Positions 27,209 to 38,940 are shown, numbered from the stretch's first letter. The stretch is 64,000 nt of DNA from Rhizobium sp. N324 (GCF_001664485.1 NZ_CP013635.1:62001-126000); one strand, 5' to 3'. The notes: generated by a model not told the origin, from the letters alone. Translations and numbers: made by a program.

Positions 27209-28156
27209 TCATGATTTCCCAGATTTGAATGCGCGCTTGACGACAGTTTGAGCGATGACGATCGTAAAGATCAGCATCAGCACCGATGCCGCGGAGGCGT
27301 ATCCGAAATTGAACATCCTGAAGCCTTGACGATAGATGAAGTAGCTCATCGTCTCCGTTGCCCCGCCCGGTGTGCCCTGGGTCATGATGTAGACATTCGT
27401 GAACATCGTTGTGATGTCGATGCCGCGCAGCGTTACGGCAACCACGATGATAGGTCTCATCATCGGCAGTGAGATGTTCCAGAAAATGCTGCTCCAGCTT
27501 GCCCCGTCCAATCGAGCCGCTTCCTCGATTTCCTCGTCCTGCCCCTGAAGGGCTCCGACGAAGATGATGAAGAGAAACGGTGTCCACTGCCACACGTCCG
27601 CGACAATCAGGGTCAGCCTTGCCAGCCAAATAGAGGCAAGCCAGTCGACATTGTTGGAGACGATTCCAATCGACATGAGGAGATCGGAAATCACCCGGCC
27701 ATCATTGAATGCAAGCTTCCAGATGAATGCCACCGCCGACGGCATGAACAGCATCGGCATCAGGAAAATGATGCGCCAACCGCGGACAAATGGATCTCGG
27801 TAACAGAAGAAGGCCACAGCCATCGCGATCACCGATTGCAGGATCAAGGATATGCCGCCGATGACAGCGGTATTTCCCAATGCAGCCCAGAATTCACGAT
27901 CCTGGATGATCCGCGTGTAGTTGCCGAGCCCGATCCAAGACCAGTTGACGAACTTGACGACAAAGAGGCTTTGATACATCGCGAACAGACCTGGATACAG
28001 GGTGATCGCGAGTAGGTAGGCTACCGCCGGTCCAACTAGGAGATACGGGAAGACCTTCCTCGCCGTAGCCGAACGGGGACGGGGTCGAGCGGGTAACCTT
28101 ATGGTGGAGGCGGCGAACGCCGCCTCCGTTTCAAGTCTTTGAGTTGAATGTGTCAT
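27209..28156 (-). CDS. Sugar ABC importer permease (MalF-like)
   Basis: A 315-residue permease with a polar N-terminus of about 35 residues followed by FPYLLVGPAVAYLLAITLYP. The EAA loop is EAARLDGASWSSIFWNISLP near residue 220. Partner of the MalG-like permease that follows; the two would form the translocation channel. Confidence 0.9.
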   Translation of the reverse strand: MTHSTQRLETEAAFAASTIRLPARPRPRSATARKVFPYLLVGPAVAYLLAITLYPGLFAMYQSLFVVKFVNWSWIGLGNYTRIIQDREFWAALGNTAVIGGISLILQSVIAMAVAFFCYRDPFVRGWRIIFLMPMLFMPSAVAFIWKLAFNDGRVISDLLMSIGIVSNNVDWLASIWLARLTLIVADVWQWTPFLFIIFVGALQGQDEEIEEAARLDGASWSSIFWNISLPMMRPIIVVAVTLRGIDITTMFTNVYIMTQGTPGGATETMSYFIYRQGFRMFNFGYASAASVLMLIFTIVIAQTVVKRAFKSGKS

Positions 28157-28160
28157 GATC

Positions 28161-29717
28161 TTAGAAAGGCAGTGCCTTACCCTTGCCTACGTAGAGGCCT
28201 GGCTCCGCGTCCGAGTAAGCAATCGGGGCGCTTCCACCGGAGAAGCCATTCTTCTCCAGAATGCTCTTCCAGGCTTTTTGCCCGTTCTCGAGGGCTTCCT
28301 TGGCTGAAATCTGACCGGTGACCGCCCGGTTGATTTCATTCCCGAGCGCCTGCTCCATTTCGAACATCCCTGGAATACGGGGCGCGCACCACGCATGTTC
28401 CAAACTGTCCGCCCACACCTTCATGGGCTGGCTGACGGCGCGGAGACGTTCGTTGGCAAGAACGGACCGGTAGCCTGGAGCAACACCATTCGCATTCGCT
28501 TCGTTCATCGCCATGATAGACGAAGTCGTGAGGAATGCGAGCATAAGGAACGCACCCTCGGGGTTTTGCGATGTGGCTGCAACGCAGGAGGTCGATCCGG
28601 CAATATTCGGCGGCGCGAATACGCCACCTGAAATGCGGGGCTCGTAGATCGTAACAAAATCATCGACGATCTTCGACTGATCAGGCCGCATGGCCTGGGT
28701 GCCGCTGTCCTGCCAGCTGATATTTGCTGCAACCTGGCCGCCGAGCCAGGCGGCGCGGTTTTCACCCCAGCCGGCGCCGGACACACCTTCGATGGCGTTT
28801 TTCTGCAGAGCCATGATGATATCCATGGCCTTCATTCCGGCATCACTCGTGAGCTGCGGATTCCATTGATTGTCGAACAAGGAAAGGCCGGCTTGCGCCG
28901 CGATATGTTCCCAGGTGTAAGTCGCCCAGAAACCACGGGCCGCCATCAGGCCAACGCCGGCTACACCGCCGCCGAGTTTATTTGCTTCGGCAGTGATGCG
29001 AATGAGTTCGTCGTAGGTTGGCACGGATTGAGCTCGGTCGATGGAGCCGCCGAGAATTTTCTCCATGATCGACTTGCGCAGATGCACCATCTGCACGTCG
29101 CAGTCGAACGGAATACCAACCAGCTTGCCGCCGACGTAGCCGTAGTTCAGTCGATAAGTGTCGTAAAAGTCGTCGAGCGGCAGTTTCCACTTCTCGGCAT
29201 ATTCGCCGAGGTCGGCCAGGAAACCAGGGCCGGCGAAATCACCGAGCCAGGGCGAGAAGAACTGCAGAGCGTCGAAGGATGCGTTTCCGGAAATGAATTC
29301 TGAAACCGCCTTGTCGTAAAAGCTGTCGTCGGGAATCGGAACAAGTTCCACCTTGATGCCGGACAGTTGTTCAAAGGGCTTGAGCCCCTCGGCAGCTGAC
29401 TCTTGGTCAGCGGCGCCTACGGCAAATCTGACCGTTTTTCCGCTCTGCTCCGAGCGAACCTTTTCCCAATCGACCGTACGGATCCAGTCCTTCGCCGGAT
29501 CCCACAGCGGATCGTTCGACATTTTGTAGAGCTTCTGGTAGTCCTCGCGGACATAGTCTTTGACCGAAATCTTGTCCAAAACCGCCTGCACATCCGGCAG
29601 ACCGGATTGCGCAAACGCGGGCAGCTTGAGGGCCGAGGCCGCGCCCGCGGCGAGCCCAAAAGCTGCGGTATGCCTGAGGAATCCACGGCGCGATACGCCG
29701 GAACTTAAGACTGTCAT
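28161..29717 (-). CDS. Extracellular sugar-binding protein with Tat signal
   Basis: A 518-residue periplasmic family 1 solute-binding protein. The N-terminus has a twin-arginine motif, SRRGFLRH, then a hydrophobic stretch (TAAFGLAAGAASALKLPAFA) with AFA-QS as the likely cleavage site. This suggests export in a folded state, unlike the Sec-type signal of the binding protein at 16.6 kb. It is the first gene of the leftward sugar operon, divergent from the SorC regulator. Confidence 0.88.
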   Translation of the reverse strand: MTVLSSGVSRRGFLRHTAAFGLAAGAASALKLPAFAQSGLPDVQAVLDKISVKDYVREDYQKLYKMSNDPLWDPAKDWIRTVDWEKVRSEQSGKTVRFAVGAADQESAAEGLKPFEQLSGIKVELVPIPDDSFYDKAVSEFISGNASFDALQFFSPWLGDFAGPGFLADLGEYAEKWKLPLDDFYDTYRLNYGYVGGKLVGIPFDCDVQMVHLRKSIMEKILGGSIDRAQSVPTYDELIRITAEANKLGGGVAGVGLMAARGFWATYTWEHIAAQAGLSLFDNQWNPQLTSDAGMKAMDIIMALQKNAIEGVSGAGWGENRAAWLGGQVAANISWQDSGTQAMRPDQSKIVDDFVTIYEPRISGGVFAPPNIAGSTSCVAATSQNPEGAFLMLAFLTTSSIMAMNEANANGVAPGYRSVLANERLRAVSQPMKVWADSLEHAWCAPRIPGMFEMEQALGNEINRAVTGQISAKEALENGQKAWKSILEKNGFSGGSAPIAYSDAEPGLYVGKGKALPF

Positions 29718-30115
29718 GATGTTATTCCTCCCAATCTGAATAAATCAGCTGAATGCCAATGGAGGCAAGACCGTTTCGGCGCGGCCTCCACTCCGCTCCA
29801 CATAGCACTTATCCGCCCGATGGCGCGAACATTTGCTATCGAGAAATACAATGTGTTCATAAATGACGACTGTCAACCCATTTTTTCTCCCGGCCATCGG
29901 TGCGCTTTTCGAACATTACGCATAAAGCACACAACTTTGTGCAGTGCAGCGCCGCGGCATACCACTACTTCTTGCCGACCTATCCACTGAGAGATAAATC
30001 TTGTACACGACGCAAAATTCAGAATGCGATGACGGGGCGCTGACTTCGCGGGAAAAGGGCTGAATCCCGCGCCATATCATCCGCGCCGAGCGAGACTCAT
30101 CCGAAAGGAAGCTAG
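29718..30115. other. Divergent promoter region between sugar operon and SorC regulator
   Basis: No gene is visible in these 400 bases. The minus strand carries a good -35 box (TTGACA, 29876-29871) for the sugar operon. Several GTTCAT/ATGAAC-like words occur nearby (around 29855 and 29908) and may be SorC binding half sites. An AT-rich patch around 29990-30010 could hold the promoter of the regulator itself. Confidence 0.45.
29846..29876 (-). promoter_or_regulatory. Predicted sigma-70-like promoter of the leftward sugar operon
   Basis: On the minus strand, TTGACA is followed after 17 bases by CATTGT, with TTGTAT overlapping two bases on as an alternative -10. The position, about 150 bases upstream of the binding-protein start, leaves a leader with no obvious structure. 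Confidence 0.4.
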
Positions 30116-31111
30116 ATGCAGACCACGCCGACAGTTGTCATGGTCCAGAGTGATTCTGAAAGGCTTCGCGCGCGAGTGGCGTGGCTCTACCACATAGAGA
30201 ATTACACGCAGCAAGACATTGCCGCCCAGCTTGGCATCAATCGCGTAATGGTCGTTCGACTTCTTGCGGAAGCGCGTCGCCGGAACGAAGTGCGCGTTAC
30301 CATATCCTCGCCGCTTTCCGATATGATCGCTCTTGAAAGAGAATTGGAGACGACATTTGGGATCAAACAGGTCATTGTTGCGCCCTTCGCCGATACCGAA
30401 GGCGATCCAACCAAGGTGATTGCGGCAGCTGCGGGAACGCTGATTACCGGATTGATGCATTCCGGCATGATCGTTGGCGTGGGTTGGGGGCGCACCCTTT
30501 ATAATACATTGCCGTTTATTGCCGGCGCCGCCCTCGACGATTTTCGCGTCGTCTCGCTCCTCGGAGGCATTTCGGCTGCTCGTCGCTTCAATCCCGCGGA
30601 GTTTGCCTGGCAGTTCGCGGAGCTTTTTAAGGGTGAAGGCTTTCTTGTCACGGCACCGGCCGTGGTGGATAGCCCCGAGACGAAGCACGCACTGCTGGAA
30701 AGATGCGGCCTCGCCGCGATTTTCGAAATGGCAGACAAGCTCGACGTCGCACTTCTCTCGGTCGGAGGCATCTCCACGCTGACGACGAGCTACCGCACCG
30801 GCTATCTGAGCGAGGCCGACCGCCGCTCTTTGATAGACGCCGGCGCCGTCGGAGATGTGCTCTATAACTTCATCGACAAGGACGGCAACGTTATCGACCA
30901 TGAGGTTAATGCTCGGGTTATATCGGTGAACCTCGAGCGATTGCGGCGCACGCCGGAGCGCATTTTGATCTCCGGGGGGCCTGAAAAGCTGGCCGCACTT
31001 CGGGCATCCCTTATGACAATCAAGCCAACGACCTTCGTAACGGATGAGCAGACGGCGGGCGCTCTGCTAACCTTGATGGCAACCGATCCCGTCGAGCGCG
31101 AACGACCCTAG
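30116..31111 (+). CDS. SorC/DeoR-type sugar-responsive transcriptional regulator
   Basis: A 331-residue regulator. Residues about 20-55 form a helix-turn-helix (YTQQDIAAQLGINRVMVVRL) typical of the SorC family. Residues 70-325 are the sugar-binding domain with the phosphosugar-isomerase-like motifs GVGWGRTLYN and VVSLLGG. These proteins bind a phosphorylated sugar or polyol as inducer. GAAAGGAAG precedes the ATG. It lies between the sugar importer operon on its left and the dehydrogenase-complex operon on its right, so it probably controls both. Confidence 0.87.
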   Translation: MQTTPTVVMVQSDSERLRARVAWLYHIENYTQQDIAAQLGINRVMVVRLLAEARRRNEVRVTISSPLSDMIALERELETTFGIKQVIVAPFADTEGDPTKVIAAAAGTLITGLMHSGMIVGVGWGRTLYNTLPFIAGAALDDFRVVSLLGGISAARRFNPAEFAWQFAELFKGEGFLVTAPAVVDSPETKHALLERCGLAAIFEMADKLDVALLSVGGISTLTTSYRTGYLSEADRRSLIDAGAVGDVLYNFIDKDGNVIDHEVNARVISVNLERLRRTPERILISGGPEKLAALRASLMTIKPTTFVTDEQTAGALLTLMATDPVERERP

Positions 31112-31424
31112 AGCCTTTCGCGCATCAGTGGTTCGCGCATCGGGTCCCGCGCACTGCTCCGCAGATCCGCACGCTGTCAAACCGCAGTGCAAAAAATCGT
31201 TTCAATAAAAATCGTTGACGGGGGGGGGGGCGCCATGCTCCTCAGCCGTCGGGCGCCTGCGCACGCACAGGCTCGCCTCAATGTTCGTATTTGCAACAAA
31301 AGTTCTTTGTCCACCCGTCGACTAGCGTTGATCGGCTCGAATACGCGGATAGTAAGAACATAGTTGTTGACGATGTAACAAATGTACAGTACCAATTGCC
31401 TCGAATGAATTCGGGAGGATTGGA
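31112..31424. other. Intergenic region upstream of the SAF-domain dehydrogenase
   Basis: No supported gene. It contains two copies of AAAAATCGTT (about 31193-31214), then a run of 11 G, and further on TTGTT-GACGATGT-AACAA (about 31366-31383), a possible operator overlapping a -35-like TTGACG. The promoter of the downstream operon is probably in the last 70 bases. A 41-codon frame from 31234 has no ribosome site. Confidence 0.4.
31220..31230. repeat. Homopolymer of 11 G
   Basis: An uninterrupted G tract directly after ATCGTTGAC. Runs this long are rare in such genomes and are prone to slippage during replication or sequencing. It lies about 195 bases before the next gene, so a length change could alter promoter spacing rather than a reading frame. 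Confidence 0.9.
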
Positions 31425-32750
31425 ATGCCCATTAACGTTGCGCCAACCGGGCTTGCACGCGATCTCGTGCGTCGAGAGACCGAGGGAAAGCCTATTCGCA
31501 TTGGGTTGATTGGGAGCGGGGAGATGGGCACTGACATCGTGACCCGCGTTGCCCACATGGCCGGTATCGAGATCGGGGCAATCTGCGATCTCAACGTCGT
31601 CCGCGCTCGCGAGGCCGTTGATATTGCTTACCGGGCCGACGGCCATCATCGCGAAGCCGCGACCGCTGACCAACTCAACGATGTGATCGAAGCCGGGAAG
31701 ATCGCCATCACCGCCGACGCCACCAATATCCTCAACAGCGGATTGATCGATGTTGTCGTCGATGCCACGGGTGTCCCGGCCGTCGGTGCGGAAATAGGCC
31801 TGTCGGCCATGGAGCACGGCAAGCACCTCGTGATGATGAACGTCGAAGCGGACGTCACGATCGGCGCCTATCTCAAAAGCGAGGCCGAGCGACTTGGCGT
31901 TACTTATTCGCTCGGCGCCGGAGATGAACCGTCGTCTTGCATCGAGCTGATCGAGTTTGTTTCGGCGATGGGCCATCCGATCGTTGCCGCAGGCAAGGGC
32001 AAAAACAACCCCTTGAACATCGACGCGGTCCCGGACCAATACGCCGAAGAAGCGACGCGTCGGAACATGAACGTTCGCATGCTTGTCGAATTCGTCGACG
32101 GCTCGAAAACCATGGTGGAAATGGCCGCCATCGCAAACGCGACAGGACTTGTGCCGGATAAACCTGGCATGCACGGTCCGGCGGCCACGCTTGACGAACT
32201 GTCGAAGGTCCTCGTGCCCGAAAAAGACGGCGGCGTGCTCTCCAAGATCGGCGTCGTCGATTATTCAATTGGCAAGGGTGTAGCCCCTGGCGTCTTTGTC
32301 GTTGCGGACATGTCGCATCCGCGGATCTCGGAGCGTATGGAAGACCTCAAGATGGGGAAGGGGCCGTATTTCACCTTCCACCGGCCCTATCATCTTACGT
32401 CACTGGAAGTGCCGCTCACATGTGCCCGTGTCGTTCTTTACGGGAAGCCGGACATGGTCCCTCTTTCCACCCCTGTCGCCGAGGTGTGTGCGGTGGCCAA
32501 GAAGGATCTTCAGCCCGGCGAAAAGCTCGATGCAATCGGCGAGTACTGCTATCGCGCATGGATCATGACCGCGCCTGAAGCGCGAAGCGCCGCCGCTATT
32601 CCTTGCGGAATGTTGCAAGGGGGCAAGGTTACCGCGCCGATCAAGAAGGGCGAGTTGATCACCTACAGCAACGCATCGGTCGCGGAAGGCTCTCGTCTTG
32701 CAGCCTTGCGCGCCAAGCAAGACGCGCTTGTTTACGGCAGGGAGGCATAA
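31425..32750 (+). CDS. NAD(P)-binding oxidoreductase with C-terminal SAF domain
   Basis: A 441-residue protein like COG4091, homoserine-dehydrogenase-related proteins with an SAF domain. The Rossmann motif IRIGLIGSGEMGTDIV is near residue 25, a second conserved stretch DVVVDATGVPAVGAEIG near 110, and the C-terminal 80 residues are an SAF domain (AVAKKDLQPGEKLDAIGEYC). GGGAGGA lies upstream of the ATG. Its stop abuts the E1 alpha start with no gap, so it is the first gene of the dehydrogenase-complex operon. It should oxidise the hydroxyl of a sugar-acid-like intermediate before oxidative cleavage by the complex; this role is inferred from position. Confidence 0.75.
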   Translation: MPINVAPTGLARDLVRRETEGKPIRIGLIGSGEMGTDIVTRVAHMAGIEIGAICDLNVVRAREAVDIAYRADGHHREAATADQLNDVIEAGKIAITADATNILNSGLIDVVVDATGVPAVGAEIGLSAMEHGKHLVMMNVEADVTIGAYLKSEAERLGVTYSLGAGDEPSSCIELIEFVSAMGHPIVAAGKGKNNPLNIDAVPDQYAEEATRRNMNVRMLVEFVDGSKTMVEMAAIANATGLVPDKPGMHGPAATLDELSKVLVPEKDGGVLSKIGVVDYSIGKGVAPGVFVVADMSHPRISERMEDLKMGKGPYFTFHRPYHLTSLEVPLTCARVVLYGKPDMVPLSTPVAEVCAVAKKDLQPGEKLDAIGEYCYRAWIMTAPEARSAAAIPCGMLQGGKVTAPIKKGELITYSNASVAEGSRLAALRAKQDALVYGREA

Positions 32751-33782
32751 ATGGCGAATTCAGCAAGAGTGATAAAGAGTGCCGATCCCAGCAATCTGCC
32801 CTTCATCTACCGACAATATCCTCGCGAGCAGTTGCTGGACGCTCTTCGGAAGATGCACCTCATCCGCCAGTTCGAAGAGGGCGCTGAGGAGAGTTACACA
32901 CGTGGCCTCATCCACGGGACGATGCATCTGTCAATCGGCCAGGAAGCAAGCGCCATGGGCGTTTGCCTCCCGCTGACGCAACAGGATCAGATCACCTCGA
33001 CCCATCGAGGCCACGGCCACTGCATCGCCAAGGGCGCGGATGTCAAGCGCATGTTCGCGGAGTTTTTCGGCAAGACGACCGGTTATTGTGCCGGCCGCGG
33101 CGGCTCCATGCATATTGCGGACGTTACGACCGGCAATCTCGGCGCCAACGGAATCGTCGGAGGCGGTTTGCCCATCGCCGTTGGTGCGGCGCTGACATCC
33201 AAGCGGCTGAAAACCGGAAAGGTGGTCATCTGCTTCTTTGGCGACGGTGCAAACAACGAAGGTGCCTTTCACGAAGCCTTGAACATGGCTGCCGTTTGGA
33301 AGCTGCCGGTCATTTTCGTTTGTGAAAACAACGGCTACGGCATGTCGACCTCGACCGCGCGCTCCACGGCGGTTGCCAATATCGCCGACCGCGCAGCCGC
33401 TTACAGCATGCCAGGCGTCATCGTCGATGGGAACGTGCTCTCCGAGGTGGCCGAAGCCACTCACAATGCCGTTGAACGCGCCAAGCGCGGCGAGGGGCCA
33501 TCGCTCATCGAATGCAAAACCTATCGGTACCGCGGTCACTCCAAGAGCGATCGAAACCGCTACCGCACGAAAGACGAAATCGACGACTGGATGAGCAACC
33601 GCGATCCTATCGTCCGGTTCGAAACACAACTGCGCGAATTCGGCGTCGCGAATGACGCAGAGCTGGAGGCAATCCGCCAATCGGTTCGCGATGAGATCGC
33701 AGCAGGTATTGAATTTGCAAAGACAAGTCCGGCCCCTGACGTCTCTGAGCTGGCTGAGAATGTTTATACGGAGCAGGCATAA
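32751..33782 (+). CDS. 2-oxoacid dehydrogenase E1 component, alpha subunit
   Basis: The 343-residue thiamine-diphosphate subunit of a pyruvate/acetoin-dehydrogenase-type complex. The ThDP motif begins GDGANNEG near residue 163 and ends in ENNGYG, with THRGHGH and GRGGSMHI as further family marks. The Ser-rich phosphorylation-loop region is of the AcoA type. It starts directly after the preceding stop. A second, more diverged E1 alpha lies at 59.2 kb, so the window encodes two such complexes. Whether the substrate is pyruvate, acetoin or another oxo compound is not decided by sequence. Confidence 0.87.
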   Translation: MANSARVIKSADPSNLPFIYRQYPREQLLDALRKMHLIRQFEEGAEESYTRGLIHGTMHLSIGQEASAMGVCLPLTQQDQITSTHRGHGHCIAKGADVKRMFAEFFGKTTGYCAGRGGSMHIADVTTGNLGANGIVGGGLPIAVGAALTSKRLKTGKVVICFFGDGANNEGAFHEALNMAAVWKLPVIFVCENNGYGMSTSTARSTAVANIADRAAAYSMPGVIVDGNVLSEVAEATHNAVERAKRGEGPSLIECKTYRYRGHSKSDRNRYRTKDEIDDWMSNRDPIVRFETQLREFGVANDAELEAIRQSVRDEIAAGIEFAKTSPAPDVSELAENVYTEQA

Positions 33783-34781
33783 ATGGACACCAGTGTTCGA
33801 GAACTCAGCTACTCCCAGGCGATCCAGGAGGCGATGGCCATCGCGATGGAGGCGGACGAGCGCGTCGTTTTGATGGGCGAGGACATCGGCGTCTACGGTG
33901 GCGCCTTTCAAGTAACGGGCGACCTCATCGACAGGTTCGGGCCGGATCGCGTGATGGACACTCCAATTTCTGAACTTGGCGGCGCGGGCGTGGCTGTCGG
34001 TGCGGCGATGACGGGACTGCGGCCGATATTCGAGTTTCAGTTCTCGGATTTTGCCGCCCTTGCGATGGAGCAAATCGTCAACCAGGCCGCAAAAATGCGC
34101 TACATGCTCGGCGGCGAAGTGTCAGTGCCGGTTGTCATGCGGTTTCCAGCCGGCTCTGGGACCGGGGCTGCCGCCCAGCACAGCCAGAGCCTGGAGGCTT
34201 GGCTGGGACATGTGCCGGGTTTGAAGGTCGTCCAGCCCGCCACTCCACACGATGTTAAGGGCATGCTGCTTGCCGCTGTCGCCGATCCCGATCCGGTGAT
34301 GATCTTTGAACACAAGCTCCTCTATAAAATGAAGGGACCGGTTCCTGAAGGTCACTACACGGTTCCTCTCGATAAGGCAGAGGTCCGTCGACAGGGTAAA
34401 GATCTCAGTATCGTTGCGACGTCGATCATGGTTCATAAAGCCCTCGACGCAGCCGAACAACTGGCTGCCGAAGGAATTGACATCGAAGTGATCGATCTCC
34501 GTTCGGTGCGGCCGATCGATCGGGCGACCGTGATCGCAAGCGTGAAAAAGACGACGAAGCTCCTTTGCGTCTATGAAGGCGTTAAGACACTTGGGGTCGG
34601 TGCGGAAATAAGTGCCATGATCGCCGAAAGCGATGCGTTCGACTATCTGGATGCACCGATCGTCCGTCTTGGGGGCTCCGAAACGCCGATCCCGTATAAT
34701 CCCGAGCTTGAGAAGGCTGCCGTTCCACAAGTCCCAGACATTTTGAGAGCAGCACGGGATCTTGTGAGGGGAGCGAGATAG
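33783..34781 (+). CDS. 2-oxoacid dehydrogenase E1 component, beta subunit
   Basis: A 332-residue subunit that completes the E1 heterotetramer. Landmarks are [16 protein letters not shown] near residue 30, the [20 protein letters not shown] stretch and the C-terminal transketolase domain ([14 protein letters not shown]). It begins at the base after the E1 alpha stop, the tight packing usual for stoichiometric subunits. Confidence 0.9.
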   Translation: MDTSVRELSYSQAIQEAMAIAMEADERVVLMGEDIGVYGGAFQVTGDLIDRFGPDRVMDTPISELGGAGVAVGAAMTGLRPIFEFQFSDFAALAMEQIVNQAAKMRYMLGGEVSVPVVMRFPAGSGTGAAAQHSQSLEAWLGHVPGLKVVQPATPHDVKGMLLAAVADPDPVMIFEHKLLYKMKGPVPEGHYTVPLDKAEVRRQGKDLSIVATSIMVHKALDAAEQLAAEGIDIEVIDLRSVRPIDRATVIASVKKTTKLLCVYEGVKTLGVGAEISAMIAESDAFDYLDAPIVRLGGSETPIPYNPELEKAAVPQVPDILRAARDLVRGAR

Positions 34782-34782
34782 C

Positions 34783-36069
34783 ATGGCAACAGAAATCATT
34801 CTCCCGAAGGTCGACATGGATATGGCGACCGGAAAGATCTCGAAGTGGTTTTTCAACGAAGGTGACCGCGTTGGGAAGGGCGACGTCCTGTTCGAGATCG
34901 AAACCGACAAGGCAGCGATGGAGATAGATTCCCCCGTTACGGGCATTCTTCGAAACATCACCGGCAAAGAAGGCGTTGATATCGCCGTAGGGTCGGCAGT
35001 CGCCTGGCTCTACGAGGAGGGTGAGGAATATCAGGCCGCGACTAACCTGCCTGCTCCGGCCAACCCCATGGAGGCCGCGGCTTCCGACATGACCGCGGTC
35101 GAACTGATCCAAGCACCAAGCCATATTGGATCGCCGGATGCCAGAAATTCAATTAGGGCTACGCCGTTGGCAAGACGCCTCGCGCGGGAAAGCGGCATCG
35201 ATCTGGGATCCGTGGCGGGAACCGGCCCCCGTGGAAGGATTATCAGTGCTGACGTTTCGAAGGTTCGCGTTGCCGAAGCGACTATTGCACTGCCGGCGCC
35301 CGCTGGAACCCAGAATATGGGGCAAGACGCTGCGTCTGGTGGCTCCCTGAAACAGTTCGCCGAAGGCACGTTCGATTTGCAACCTCATACGCCTATGAGG
35401 AGGACGATCGCTCGGCGGTTGCTGGAAGCAAAGACCACTATTCCGCATTTCTACCTGACTGTTGATTGCCGCATCGACGCTCTCCTCAAGTTGCGAGCGG
35501 AGCTGAACGCGTCTGCGCCAATGGAAGATGGGACGCCTAAATATAAGTTGTCGGTCAATGACATGATCATTAAGGCCTACGCGCTGGCCCTTGGATCAAC
35601 GCCCGACGCGAACGTGTCTTGGACGGAAGAGAGCCTCCTGCGCCATCATTCTGTTGACGTAGGAGTTGCCGTTTCCGTGGCCGGCGGGCTGATCACGCCG
35701 ATCATTCGGCATGCGGAAGCCAAAACGCTTTCGAGCATCTCCAACGAGATGAAGGACCTCGCTGCACGCGCGAAGTCAGGGAAATTGAAGCCGGCTGAGT
35801 ACCAGGGCGGCACCGGAGCGATTTCAAACCTCGGCATGTTCGGGGTGAGAGAATTCGCGGCAATTATCAACCCTCCCCATTCAACCATCCTGGCAGTTGG
35901 TGCCGGGGAGAAAAGGCCCGTCGTCAACGCACAAGGCGAGCTGTCGGCGGCAACGGTCATGACCGTGACGCTGTCAACCGATCATCGTGCGGTCGATGGC
36001 GCCCTTGGCGCGGAGCTTGTCGGAAAGTTCCGAACGCTCATCGAAAACCCGATAGGTATGCTGATCTAG
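34783..36069 (+). CDS. 2-oxoacid dehydrogenase E2 (dihydrolipoamide acyltransferase)
   Basis: A 428-residue acyltransferase forming the core of the complex. Residues 1-78 are a lipoyl domain with the modified Lys in ETDKAAME (about residue 43). Residues about 123-160 are the peripheral-subunit-binding domain (ATPLARRLARESGIDLGSV, then TGPRGRI). Residues 200-428 are the catalytic domain with the active-site motif DHRAVDG, where DHRVVDG is usual. Complete, with no break. A strong hairpin terminator follows within 20 bases of the stop. Confidence 0.9.
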   Translation: MATEIILPKVDMDMATGKISKWFFNEGDRVGKGDVLFEIETDKAAMEIDSPVTGILRNITGKEGVDIAVGSAVAWLYEEGEEYQAATNLPAPANPMEAAASDMTAVELIQAPSHIGSPDARNSIRATPLARRLARESGIDLGSVAGTGPRGRIISADVSKVRVAEATIALPAPAGTQNMGQDAASGGSLKQFAEGTFDLQPHTPMRRTIARRLLEAKTTIPHFYLTVDCRIDALLKLRAELNASAPMEDGTPKYKLSVNDMIIKAYALALGSTPDANVSWTEESLLRHHSVDVGVAVSVAGGLITPIIRHAEAKTLSSISNEMKDLAARAKSGKLKPAEYQGGTGAISNLGMFGVREFAAIINPPHSTILAVGAGEKRPVVNAQGELSAATVMTVTLSTDHRAVDGALGAELVGKFRTLIENPIGMLI

Positions 36070-36085
36070 TTTCCTCCCAGACCTC

Positions 36086-36136
36086 GGGGGATCTTGCCGC
36101 GACGCGAACCAGTCGCGACGGATCCCCCAATTTTTT
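36086..36136 (+). terminator. Strong intrinsic terminator between E2 and lpdA
   Basis: GGGGGATC-TTGC-CGCGAC pairs with GTCGCGAC-GGATCCCCC around an 8-base loop, followed by AATTTTTTC. The stem is about 17 bp with one imperfection and has a proper T-tract, the best terminator in the window. Its end is only 12 bases from the lpdA start codon, so lpdA can be read only by readthrough or from a promoter inside this stretch. Confidence 0.85.
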
Positions 36137-36148
36137 CAAGGAAAACAG

Positions 36149-37588
<1,440 letters not shown>

Positions 37589-37666
37589 GGCGCGAGCACC
37601 AAACGCAGCACGACCATGCGTTAAACACACAGCAGGGCGCTTTTCAGCGGCAGGAGGGATTCACAA

Positions 37667-38731
37667 ATGGCACGTATTACGCTCAGGCAGTTGCTGGATC
37701 ATGCAGCGGAGGAGGGTTACGGCGTCCCCGCCTTCAATATCAACAATATGGAACAGGCGCTCGCCATCATGGAAGCTGCGGATGCGGCTCATGCTCCTGT
37801 CATCATGCAGGCATCGCGCGGCGCGCGCGCCTACGCCAACGACATCATGCTTAAGCATATGATGGACGCCGTCGTGGAAATCTACCCGCACATTCCCATC
37901 TGCGTGCATCTGGACCACGGCAACGATCCAGCCAGCTGCATGACGGCGATACAGGCAGGCTTCACCTCGGTCATGATGGATGGCTCGCTGAAAGCCGATG
38001 CGAAGACACCCGCCGACTGGGATTACAATGTCGACGTGACCAAGAAAGTAACCGAAATGGCCCATCTCGGCGGCATTTCCGTCGAAGGCGAGCTCGGTGT
38101 GCTCGGCTCTCTCGAAACCGGCATGGGAGAGGCCGAGGATGGGCATGGCGCTGAAGGCAAGCTATCGCATGACCAGCTGCTGACCAATCCGGACGAGGCG
38201 GTGAAATTCGTGCGGGAAACTCGAGTCGATGCACTGGCGATCGCCATGGGAACCTCGCATGGCGCCTATAAGTTCACGCGCAAGCCTGATGGTTCGGTGC
38301 TGGCGATGAACGTCATCGAAGAGATCCACCGCAAGCTGCCGAACATGCATCTGGTCATGCATGGGTCGTCGTCGGTTCCGGTCGAGCTGCAGGAGATCAT
38401 CAACAAGTACGGCGGCCAGATGAAGCCCACCTGGGGGGTGCCGATCGAAGAGATCCAGCGCGGCATCAAGCATGGAGTGCGCAAGATCAACATCGACACC
38501 GATGGCCGGATGGCGATGACCGGGCAGATCCGCCGGATCCTGCAGGAAGATCCGAGCGAATTCGATCCGCGCAAATATCTGAAGCCGGCAATGACCGCGC
38601 TCACCAAGCTTTGCAAAGAGCGCTTCGAACAGTTCGGCACTGCCGGTAAGGCGGAACGGATTACGGCTCTTCCAGTTTCGGCGATGGCGAAGCGCTATGC
38701 GTCCGGTACGCTCGATCCGTTTTTCTCTTGA
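37667..38731 (+). CDS. fba: Class II fructose-bisphosphate aldolase (CbbA type)
   Basis: A 354-residue zinc-dependent aldolase that splits fructose-1,6-bisphosphate, or a related ketose phosphate, into triose phosphates. Zinc ligands and active-site stretches are seen in HLDHGNDP near residue 83, [18 protein letters not shown] and [18 protein letters not shown] binds phosphate. Length and the C-terminal region match the Calvin-cycle-type (CbbA) class II subgroup. GGAGGG precedes the ATG. With the PfkB kinase at 24.3 kb it could complete a kinase-aldolase route for an imported sugar, but it may also be a duplicate housekeeping gene. Confidence 0.9.
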   Translation: MARITLRQLLDHAAEEGYGVPAFNINNMEQALAIMEAADAAHAPVIMQASRGARAYANDIMLKHMMDAVVEIYPHIPICVHLDHGNDPASCMTAIQAGFTSVMMDGSLKADAKTPADWDYNVDVTKKVTEMAHLGGISVEGELGVLGSLETGMGEAEDGHGAEGKLSHDQLLTNPDEAVKFVRETRVDALAIAMGTSHGAYKFTRKPDGSVLAMNVIEEIHRKLPNMHLVMHGSSSVPVELQEIINKYGGQMKPTWGVPIEEIQRGIKHGVRKINIDTDGRMAMTGQIRRILQEDPSEFDPRKYLKPAMTALTKLCKERFEQFGTAGKAERITALPVSAMAKRYASGTLDPFFS

Positions 38732-38940
38732 TTGTCATTTATGGGACAAGGGAAACTCCCAGAACTTATGTTCCCACACAATACAAATTGTCTGGAATTA
38801 TATAGATCCCCGCCATCTGGTCTCGGCCGCATGAACATTTCCACACCATGGGCGCGATTTGTAACGCCGAAAGGTAAATTTAAGCTGTTCGTGCCATGGT
38901 GTCTTAGTTCGGAGCAGCGAGTGCTTTTGGGAGGGGCGAA

